17,495 bases of DNA, taken from an uncultured Holophagaceae bacterium (GTDB taxonomy: Bacteria > Acidobacteriota > Holophagae > Holophagales > Holophagaceae). Below are positions 1 to 6,994 of the stretch, piece after piece. Both the position numbers and the translations under genes were made by a program. Below the pieces are notes generated by a model, which worked only from the letters and a program-made list of their open reading frames with translations, searched no databases and had not been told where the DNA came from. The stretch covers positions 1-17,495 of the forward strand of contig CAIXHJ010000021.1 in assembly GCA_903919165.1 (NCBI GenBank), read 5' to 3'. Every line of letters begins with the position of its first letter. The stretch's first letter is position 1.

Positions 1-132
1 GGGGTTCACTACGAGACTGCCTGGGCCATCAAGTACAAGCTCATGCAGGTGATGCTGGAGCGGGAGTCCCAGACCGTCCTCTCGGGGCGGATCGAGATGG
101 ACGATGCCTATATGGGCGGAGAGCGCCCATGA
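1..132 (+). pseudogene. IS1595/ISXO2-type transposase remnant (partial)
   Basis: Frame 1 is open from the window edge to a TGA at 130-132 and encodes 43 residues. They include a KLMQVMLERE stretch and the motif EMDDAYMGGERP. In the ISXO2-like DDE transposases of the IS1595 family, the first catalytic acidic residues sit in just such an 'E-M-D-D-A-Y-x-G-G-E-R' motif, normally followed by a Lys/Arg/Gly-rich stretch and the rest of the catalytic core. Here the reading frame stops right after GGERP. A shift to another frame gives a short KRGSPK-like continuation that may be a decayed piece of the same protein. The left end is cut by the window, so the N-terminal part may exist outside. The lack of the C-terminal half shows an inactive remnant. 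The family call rests on the motif alone. Confidence 0.7.
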
Positions 133-240
133 AGAGAGGCTCGCCGAAAATCAGATTGGCTTTTCTCGGAGGATAGACAAGCCGCCGTTCCCGACCACTT
201 GGAAACGTGGAGACAGCCTCCGCTCTGTGAGATGAATCCT
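133..240. other. Intergenic, no gene seen
   Basis: These 108 bases separate the transposase remnant from the 3' end of the minus-strand propeller lipoprotein gene. Apart from the 21-bp motif at 136-156, I see no ribosome binding site, no strong hairpin with a T-run and no credible coding frame. A weak four-pair hairpin (CCAC...GTGG, near 200-215) is too small to call a terminator. Confidence 0.5.
136..156 (+). repeat. 21-bp motif, copy 1 (near IS remnant)
   Basis: This 21-bp stretch begins GAGGCTCGCCGA and ends AATCAGAT. It matches 2282-2302 at 20 of 21 positions, the one difference being A versus T near the middle. It starts four bases after the stop codon of the transposase remnant. The flanks of the two copies do not match, so the shared segment is short and sharply bounded. 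It could be a recombination or transposition end, or chance retention of a decayed element. A weaker look-alike (GAGGATCGCCGTAAT) lies at 1990-2004. Confidence 0.55.
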
Positions 241-1863
241 CTATAGTTGCTCGCCGGCCAGGTTGAACTTCAGCAGGCACATGTCGTAGCCCCCTGAGTT
301 CGCTACCGCGTCGAGGTTGCCTTCCGTGTGGCCTACGACATAGACGACATTGTCGCTTTCGCGAATGACGATCGCCCTGCCCTCATCGCCCATGGTCGTT
401 CCCGCTAGGGTGATGGCGAAGGGAAGGCCGCCACCGACGCCGAACTTCATCAAGAAGAGATCTTCGAGACCCGAGTTGGGCTTGAACGGGGACGGGCTGC
501 CACCGGTAAATCCAGTGACGAAGACATTCCCAGGATCACTGTCGACGGTGATGCCATAGGCCACCTCGTCCGCACTGGTACCGCGCTGCTCGATCCAATT
601 GACTGCACCTGAGGCCGTGTAGCTGGCCACAACAATGTCCGTGCCCCCGGCGGAGACCTTTCCGGGCAGCGACCCGCCTGTCATACCGGCCACACTGACG
701 GTGCTACCAGATACTGCGATGGCCAGGCCTGCATCCATTCCCGAAGACCCGAGGAGAGTCGACCATTGGATCTCTGGGACGCCATTGAACCTGGCGATGA
801 AGAGATCCCCGTTGCCCGCGTAGGCGGGGCTGGTGCCCGTGCCCAAGGGGAGGATTCCGCCGGCTATCCCGGTCACGAATACCGCATATCCGGTAACGTC
901 GATGGCCACGCCCGTGGCTACATTATCACCGGAAGAGCCGATCTGCTGTGTGCCCTGAAGGTTGAGGGAGGCGTCGTACTTGAGTAGCAGGATGTCCTTC
1001 CCGCTCGCGGCGCCGCCCATGTACCCGGCGGCATAGACATTCCCGTTGATATCGACTGCGACAGCGTTCCCGACCTCGTCCAGGGTGGCACCGCCATAGA
1101 GCTTCGTGAGCCTGTTATTGCCGTTCAGATCGTATCGGACCAGGAAGAGGTCCCTGCCTCCAGCGCACGCCTGGCCGTCCATGGCCGCCGTTGTGTAACC
1201 CGTCACGTAGACAGCATTCCTCGGGCTGTCGACGGCCACGTTGAGGCCATAGCTGCCCAAGTCCATGCCGGCATTGGGATCGACCACGCCCGTCGTTCCA
1301 AGCAGCCGTGTCCACTGCTTGACTCCCGAAGCGTTGTACTTCACCAGGAAAACGTCGGCTCCGCCCGGATTGGAGATGCCATCCAGATTGCCGCCGGTCC
1401 ATCCGGTCACGTAGAGGTTGCCACTGTTGTCGAGGGCGACACCCCGGCCAAATTCATTGGCGGCCGTGCCCATGAGCACCGTCGCCGTCCCCAGGGTCTT
1501 GGCGCTGGCCGTGGTGCTTTGAGCCGACTCGTTCCCTGCGGAGTCGTAGGCGGACACCTTGTAGGTGTAGGTGGTGTTGGCGGTCAGATTGATGTCTTGA
1601 AGGGTAGTGACGCCGAACCGATCGTAGGTGAAGGTACCGTTGCGGTAGACCTTGTATCCTGCCGCATCGGTCGATCCGGTCCAGGAGAGATTGATCTGGG
1701 ACACCGACAGGACCGTGGCCGTTAGACCGGTCGGTACCGGTGGTGGGGTGGTATCGACGACTATATCCCCGCCTGAGCCCCCGCCTCCGCCGCCGCAACC
1801 AACCAGGGAAAGAAGGACAAATGGGAATAGCGCTTTCAACGCGAATTTCAATGCACTGAACAT
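241..1863 (-). CDS. Lipoprotein with FN3 domain and seven-repeat SBBP beta-propeller
   Basis: This 540-residue protein starts at an ATG with AAAGGA seven bases upstream. A signal peptide ends in the lipobox LVGC, so Cys23 should be lipidated, and it is followed by a run of six glycines as tether. Residues about 39-124 form a fibronectin type III domain (PPPVPTGLTA start, YKVSAYDSAGNES end). From about 131 to the C-terminus I count seven repeats of the SBBP type: each has a 'G-x-A-V/I-D...G-N-V/L-Y-V-T-G' strand pair, then 'GG-x-D-x-F-L-x-K-Y/F'. Seven repeats fit one closed seven-bladed beta-propeller. Such proteins are usually secreted or surface bound; no catalytic motif is visible. A binding or adhesion role is inference. 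It is transcribed away from the 598-residue lipoprotein gene across the inverted-repeat region at 2076-2425. Confidence 0.85.
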   Translation of the reverse strand: MFSALKFALKALFPFVLLSLVGCGGGGGGSGGDIVVDTTPPPVPTGLTATVLSVSQINLSWTGSTDAAGYKVYRNGTFTYDRFGVTTLQDINLTANTTYTYKVSAYDSAGNESAQSTTASAKTLGTATVLMGTAANEFGRGVALDNSGNLYVTGWTGGNLDGISNPGGADVFLVKYNASGVKQWTRLLGTTGVVDPNAGMDLGSYGLNVAVDSPRNAVYVTGYTTAAMDGQACAGGRDLFLVRYDLNGNNRLTKLYGGATLDEVGNAVAVDINGNVYAAGYMGGAASGKDILLLKYDASLNLQGTQQIGSSGDNVATGVAIDVTGYAVFVTGIAGGILPLGTGTSPAYAGNGDLFIARFNGVPEIQWSTLLGSSGMDAGLAIAVSGSTVSVAGMTGGSLPGKVSAGGTDIVVASYTASGAVNWIEQRGTSADEVAYGITVDSDPGNVFVTGFTGGSPSPFKPNSGLEDLFLMKFGVGGGLPFAITLAGTTMGDEGRAIVIRESDNVVYVVGHTEGNLDAVANSGGYDMCLLKFNLAGEQL

Positions 1864-2075
1864 AAGCCCATCCTTTCAGCATCGCGCGATGACACGGCCT
1901 GCTGTACCTGCAACCCTTAGATTCCACTTAGCAGCGCTGCAATAGAGCAGAGGCCACCATCGGTTCGATCAGAATTGCGCCCAGAGATTGAGGATCGCCG
2001 TAATTGAAGGTCAATGAAGAACAGGTCTTAAACGGAGCCCACTCAGCCTGGGAAACATGTGGACCGGGCGGATCG

Positions 2076-2160
2076 AAGGAGGACTGCGGCAGGCCGCACA
2101 CATCCCAGTGGACTCCAATGTTCACCATAGGCCACTCCAGGGATGGATCAAACGACCGGA
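2076..2160 (+). repeat. Inverted repeat, left arm (85 bp)
   Basis: Aligned without gaps to the reverse complement of 2341-2425, this arm agrees at about 65 of 85 positions. The longest identical runs are CACCATAGGCC (with the preceding base differing) and GGATCAAACGA. Substitutions in the reading frame shared by both arms fall on all three codon positions, so the similarity looks like DNA or RNA conservation rather than protein conservation. The arm contains a promoter-like pair directed to the left and a dyad at 2086-2097. Confidence 0.8.
2124..2151 (-). promoter_or_regulatory. Promoter-like pair in left arm, towards propeller lipoprotein
   Basis: Read on the minus strand, TTGATC is followed after 16 bases by TATGGT. 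These match the sigma-70 consensus boxes at four of six positions each. It points to the lipoprotein gene starting at 1863, which would give a leader of about 250 bases. The same pair with the same spacing is found in the right arm, the main reason for listing it. Confidence 0.3.
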
Positions 2161-2281
2161 AAGTGTCTTGTGGTCATCCAGAGGAGAGGGCATTCCAAAG
2201 CCCCGTGTTGAGTTGATTGGTGGCGGGTCATGATCCCCAGAGGTGGAAAGAGATTCTGATCCCAGGCGGGCCTTTTACCTT

Positions 2282-2302
2282 GAGGCTCGCCGATAATCAG
2301 AT
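2282..2302 (+). repeat. 21-bp motif, copy 2 (core of inverted repeat)
   Basis: Matches 136-156 at 20 of 21 bases and in the same orientation. It lies in the core between the two inverted arms. Sharing between an IS remnant border and this core hints that both belong to decayed mobile DNA, but no element end or target duplication can be drawn from the window. Confidence 0.55.
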
Positions 2303-2340
2303 CCATGTTTTTCAGAATGAGGCCGTCGATCACTAACCTA

Positions 2341-2425
2341 TCAGATCGTTTGATCCTTTCCTGATTAGGCCTATGGTGGACACCAGAGACCACCAGGATG
2401 TGAGCGGTCTACCGTAGTCCTCCCT
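2341..2425 (-). repeat. Inverted repeat, right arm (85 bp)
   Basis: This is the partner of 2076-2160, in inverted orientation and separated from it by 180 bp. The match ends rather sharply on the inner side at 2341 and fades on the outer side beyond 2425. Either the arms are old terminal inverted repeats of a roughly 350-bp non-autonomous element, or they are duplicated control regions of the two flanking lipoprotein genes. The sequence alone does not decide between these. Confidence 0.8.
2350..2377 (+). promoter_or_regulatory. Promoter-like pair in right arm, towards 598-aa lipoprotein
   Basis: TTGATC (2350-2355), a 16-base spacer, then TATGGT (2372-2377), mirroring the pair in the left arm. 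It points to the lipoprotein gene at 2574, with an expected leader of roughly 190 bases that would include the dyad at 2404-2415. Four of six matches per box is modest, so this is a candidate only. Confidence 0.3.
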
Positions 2426-2573
2426 CCGGCCACCGGAGCAACTCCGTCTTCCACGGCGGCTAGGCGCTGTCCGTTCTCGGGAATCAGCTCCAAGGAGGAT
2501 TTCGACAGCATCCACTGCCATTCCTGAAAGCGGGTCGAATCGAGCTGCAAACCAACAGGGGGAGGTAGCCAAA

Positions 2574-4370
2574 ATGAAAATCGACTACGCAAAATTCCTG
2601 ACATTCATAGGGTCAGTCTTTTTACTGTGCTTCGTTAGCTGCGGTGGGGGCGGAGGGGGCGGAGGCGCAGTCGCCAACGATATCGGCGTCACGCTGACCA
2701 CTGCCGGCAGCGCGACTACGGTTGCGCCCGGCGCCACGCTCACGATCAAGGCGAACGTGACCAACGCGGCGAACATGGACGTGACCTGGAGTCTGGCCGG
2801 GCCAAGCAACGGCGGAACCGTCACGCCCACCACGACGGATTTCGCGGACTATAAGGCGCCGTCGATCGTCACGGCCCAGTTCACAGTCACCGTAACCGCC
2901 ACATCAGTCCAAAATACGGCCAAGAGCGCCTCGGTGGTCCTCACGGTCCTGGCCGGAAACTACCCGCCCACGGATAAGCTGCTCATGGGTCAGTACGCGT
3001 TCCTGCTGCAGGGCTTCACCAACAATGCCGGGCCCGGTACAGGCATCGCGACCGTCGGCAGCTTTACCGCCGATGGTTATGGCCACCTCACGGCAGGGAC
3101 AACTGATTATTACTTCGGACCGACCCTGGCCGATTACGCCCCATCCCTGGGCGGAACCTACACCATCGGTACCGATCACCGCGGCACGCTCACCCTGACG
3201 GTGGGGACCAGCACCAAGACCTTCGCCATCGCGCTGGGCAAGATCAGTAATGGCGTTGCGACCAAGGGGTCCGTGACCGAAACCGCCCCCAGCCTTGATC
3301 CTTCTACGATACTGTCCGGTTCGATGTGGTTGCAGGATCCCACTGCCTTCGCCCTGAACAAGATCTCGGGCCCCTACGCCTTCGTGTTCAACGGCTGGAA
3401 AGCCTCTGTGTCCTACGGTCCTAGAGAGGCCCTGGGCGGGACGTTGACGGCTAATGGGACCGGCACCTTCAACGGGGGTACACTGAATGACAAGGTCCTC
3501 GGCAATTCGGCAGCGGTGACCACGGCGAGTTGGACTGGAAGCTATGGCGCGCCTTCCACCAGCAGCGGCCGGACGGTCCTGGCCGCCCAGGCGCTCACAG
3601 GCACCTCTGGAACCGCCGTGATGTACGTGGTCGGCGCCGGGCAGATGATCGTCCTGATCTCGGACACGAGTTCGACAGGACGCGTGTTCAGCGGCCAGAT
3701 GCTGGCCCAGACCGGGCCGTTCAGCCTGGCTTCACTGAATGGCAGTTGCGTGACCTACCAGACGGCCAATTACGACCAACCGGGATACGAGACGCTGAAT
3801 TCGGCGATTCTAGCGATGTTCTCCGCGGATGGAGCCGGAACCCTGTCGATCGCCTCCTACGACCAGGCCCTCGGCGGCAATTTCTACCACGGGAACGGCG
3901 GCATCCAGTACACCTACACGATCGACGCCAACGGGCAGGCCACAATCTACTCCGCGCCCTCTATCGTGGGTGGCAAGTGGTATCTGACCGGGCCCAACAC
4001 GGGCCTGCTGCTGGGATTCGACATCGGAGTCTCCGTCGGCATGATCCTACCTCAGTCCGGCGGTCCCTTCTCGGCCGCCTCGATCAGCGGGAGCTACTTC
4101 GCGAGCCAGGGGCCTGGTGGCTCCTTGTATTCGACGGACGCCTCCGGGATCGCTACGTCCACCGGGAACGGCGCACTGGCCACCACCCTGGACCTGAACA
4201 CCGCCGGTGCGTTCCTGTCGGCGCAACAGGCCAGCACCACGTTCACCGTCACCTCGAACGGGCGGGCCGTCGACACGAACGGCAACGTCATCTACATCGT
4301 GTCCCCGACCAGCTTCCTGATGATGAATACGACCACCTGGTATCCGGTGATCCAGATCTTCGAGCCATAG
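2574..4370 (+). CDS. Lipoprotein with Ig-like domain and four repeated beta-rich modules
   Basis: This 598-residue protein starts at an ATG behind a strong GGGGGAGG ribosome binding site (2558-2565). The signal peptide ends with FVSC, so Cys23 is the likely lipidated residue, followed by eight glycines. Residues about 35-125 look like a bacterial Ig-like domain (VAPGATLTIKANV, then VTWSL). The rest is built of four related modules that begin near residues 135, 262, 385 and 501 with lines such as MGQYAFLLQGF, SGPYAFVFNGW, LNGSCVTYQT and ISGSYFASQG, each leading to a G-T-x-T/S-G-rich beta segment. I do not recognise a named enzyme family and see no catalytic motif. A surface structural or binding role is inference. 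Its 3' end is 32 bp from that of convergent metK, with no obvious terminator hairpin between. Confidence 0.8.
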   Translation: MKIDYAKFLTFIGSVFLLCFVSCGGGGGGGGAVANDIGVTLTTAGSATTVAPGATLTIKANVTNAANMDVTWSLAGPSNGGTVTPTTTDFADYKAPSIVTAQFTVTVTATSVQNTAKSASVVLTVLAGNYPPTDKLLMGQYAFLLQGFTNNAGPGTGIATVGSFTADGYGHLTAGTTDYYFGPTLADYAPSLGGTYTIGTDHRGTLTLTVGTSTKTFAIALGKISNGVATKGSVTETAPSLDPSTILSGSMWLQDPTAFALNKISGPYAFVFNGWKASVSYGPREALGGTLTANGTGTFNGGTLNDKVLGNSAAVTTASWTGSYGAPSTSSGRTVLAAQALTGTSGTAVMYVVGAGQMIVLISDTSSTGRVFSGQMLAQTGPFSLASLNGSCVTYQTANYDQPGYETLNSAILAMFSADGAGTLSIASYDQALGGNFYHGNGGIQYTYTIDANGQATIYSAPSIVGGKWYLTGPNTGLLLGFDIGVSVGMILPQSGGPFSAASISGSYFASQGPGGSLYSTDASGIATSTGNGALATTLDLNTAGAFLSAQQASTTFTVTSNGRAVDTNGNVIYIVSPTSFLMMNTTTWYPVIQIFEP

Positions 4371-4402
4371 ACCTATCCCAGGATTCTCTACACTTGAGGC
4401 AT

Positions 4403-5545
<1,143 letters not shown>

Positions 5546-5558
5546 GCCGGACTCCTCG

Positions 5559-5585
5559 AAAAACCTCCAGGCATCTACCTGGAGG
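5559..5585 (-). promoter_or_regulatory. Hairpin plus T-run in metK leader
   Basis: On the minus strand, CCTCCAGG and CCTGGAGG form a perfect eight-pair stem with a six-base loop, followed by five Ts and then the metK ribosome binding site GAGGAG. The shape is that of an intrinsic terminator placed inside the leader. A possible -10 box (TATACT, 5594-5599) would put the transcript start right at the stem, which instead would make it a 5'-end structure. I cannot see the conserved core of any known SAM riboswitch class. Confidence 0.5.
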
Positions 5586-5593
5586 GGACTTGG

Positions 5594-5599
5594 AGTATA
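5594..5599 (-). promoter_or_regulatory. metK: Candidate metK -10 box
   Basis: TATACT on the minus strand, about 50 bases before the metK start, matches five of six consensus positions. No good -35 box is found at the usual distance, so this is a weak call. Confidence 0.3.
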
Positions 5600-5726
5600 C
5601 CGCGAGGTCCTTTGAGCCTACATCTTTCGGATGACGCAGGAAACCTTGCCATGCCCTAACCTGTAGGTCTAAGGTGGGGAGTTCCCATCTTCAACGCGCC
5701 ACTTAGTGCACACCGTGGAGGAACCC

Positions 5727-6860
5727 ATGAACCCATTCCGCCGTTCGACGCTGGCCCTGGTCCTGATGGCCGCGTCCCTCCTGACGGTCTCCACCGCCTG
5801 CAAGCGGGAGGACCCTCAGATCCGGGAACTGACCCAGAAGGCCGCCGAGGCCGACAAGGCCAGTCAGCAGGTGAACCAGGTTGCCACCGAGGAGCAGAAG
5901 AAGCTGGCCCAAGCCGGCGTCAATGACATCAAGCCCAACGCCGAGACCCTCCAGCTCACGGACGAACAGAAGAAGGCCCTGGAAGAGCGGATCAAGAATG
6001 AGAAGAACAGCTCCTACCAGGCCCTGCTCCAGGAAGTGCTGGACAAGGACAAGGAGATCAAGGATCTCAACACCAAGATCGCCAAGTTGAAGGCCGACCT
6101 GCCCAAGCCCGATGTAGCCAAGCCCAACGACAGCCACTACGGCATGTCCCTGCGCTTCCTCAAGAAGAAGGGGGTGTCCGAGGCCGAGGCCAAGAAGCTG
6201 GTGAGCCGCGTGGCCATCCTGGAAAAGCTGGCGCCGGGCTTCGAGGTCTACCACTTCTACGCTAACGGCACCTACGGCACCTGGGTGTCCCAGGGCAAGG
6301 CGAAGATCAGTCCCAACGACCTGATGCGCCAGGAACGCGAGAAGGTCGAGGGCGAGCGTGACGAGGCCGTGGCCCAGAACGAGAAGCTGCAGGAAGAGGT
6401 ATTGGATCTCGAAAGCCAGAAGAAGAAGATCACCGAAGAGATCACAGGCCTTCAGACCGAGCGGGCCAACCTCATCGAGGAGCGCACCAAGCTCCAGGCC
6501 GACAACGCCGGCCAGCTGGCCAAGCTGAACTCGCTGCACTACGTCGTGGGCAAGCGGGACGCCCTGAAGACCGACGGCGTCATCGAGATCCCCGTCTTCG
6601 CCAAGGACCGCGCCGGCAAGAACTGGCGTGACGAGGTCTTCACCCAGAGCCTCGACCTCCGCTCCGGCAAGACCATCACCATCAAGGCCGCCGACCTGGG
6701 CCTCAAGCAGATCGGCAAGGTGAATGTCGTCCCTGGCTCCTACCTGAAGGACGAGCACTACAAGCTCACCATCAGCGAGGACAAACAGACCGCCACGGTG
6801 GAGCTCATCACCGTGAGCCGGTTCAGGAACGACAAGGTTGTCTTCGCCGTCACGGAATAG
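5727..6860 (+). CDS. Coiled-coil lipoprotein of unknown function
   Basis: I start at ATG 5727 because GGAGG lies five bases before it; an in-frame GTG at 5706 would add seven residues ahead of a clean signal peptide. The product has 377 residues. The signal peptide ends in VSTAC, giving Cys25 as the probable lipidated residue. Two Lys/Glu/Gln-rich coiled-coil stretches (about 30-105 and 195-275) flank a compact segment with RFLKKKGVSEAEAKKLVSR and YHFYANGTYGTW. The C-terminal part begins NSLHYVVGKRDALKTDGVIE and ends in beta-rich sequence; it reminds me of the C-terminal domain in coiled-coil lipoproteins annotated as Cbp1-like in Bacteroidetes, but this is from memory of the pattern. Envelope location is well supported, function is not. 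A strong terminator follows directly. Confidence 0.8.
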   Translation: MNPFRRSTLALVLMAASLLTVSTACKREDPQIRELTQKAAEADKASQQVNQVATEEQKKLAQAGVNDIKPNAETLQLTDEQKKALEERIKNEKNSSYQALLQEVLDKDKEIKDLNTKIAKLKADLPKPDVAKPNDSHYGMSLRFLKKKGVSEAEAKKLVSRVAILEKLAPGFEVYHFYANGTYGTWVSQGKAKISPNDLMRQEREKVEGERDEAVAQNEKLQEEVLDLESQKKKITEEITGLQTERANLIEERTKLQADNAGQLAKLNSLHYVVGKRDALKTDGVIEIPVFAKDRAGKNWRDEVFTQSLDLRSGKTITIKAADLGLKQIGKVNVVPGSYLKDEHYKLTISEDKQTATVELITVSRFRNDKVVFAVTE

Positions 6861-6880
6861 ATACGCCACACGTCGTCAAT

Positions 6881-6912
6881 GGGGCCCCTTTTTGGGGCCC
6901 CTTCCTTTTCCC
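6881..6912 (+). terminator. Intrinsic terminator after coiled-coil lipoprotein gene
   Basis: GGGGCCCC, a TTTTT loop and GGGGCCCC form a perfect eight-pair GC stem, followed by the pyrimidine-rich tail TTCCTTTTCCC. It begins 20 bases after the stop codon at 6860 and isolates this gene from the lipase-like gene at 6995. Confidence 0.85.
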
Positions 6913-6994
6913 TGGAATTCCCCCCCAGAGGGTCCTATCGTCTTGGAACCTATCCACTCTGTCTTCCTTCCACTCCCACCCTGGAGGTCAATTT

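Larger units (their letters stand above)
1864..2573. other. 710-bp gap between divergent lipoprotein genes
   Basis: No open frame here has a ribosome binding site plus recognisable protein content. What it holds: two 85-bp inverted arms (2076-2160, 2341-2425), a 180-bp core with a copy of the 21-bp motif, and promoter-like hexamers pointing outward in both arms. The stretch 1864-2075 would be the 5' leader of the propeller lipoprotein gene and 2426-2573 that of the 598-residue lipoprotein gene. By eye the region is less GC-rich than the flanking genes, as expected for intergenic or acquired DNA. Confidence 0.6.

Noticed and set aside
1928..2128. 66-residue minus-strand open frame starting in the left arm, with a partly similar frame in the right arm
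   Set aside because: No ribosome binding site, the right-arm counterpart has an in-frame TAG, and base changes between arms fall on all three codon positions. This looks like structural DNA conservation, not a small protein.
2371..2604. 77-residue minus-strand frame with protein-like composition upstream of the 598-residue lipoprotein gene
   Set aside because: It overlaps that gene's ribosome binding site and right repeat arm, has no own binding site, and matches no family I know.
5546..5726. SAM riboswitch upstream of metK
   Set aside because: Only a simple stem with a T-run is seen; none of the conserved cores of known SAM classes can be laid on the leader.
5703..6869. 388-residue minus-strand frame rich in Leu and Gly
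   Set aside because: Antisense shadow of the coiled-coil lipoprotein gene, which has a signal peptide, ribosome binding site and terminator.
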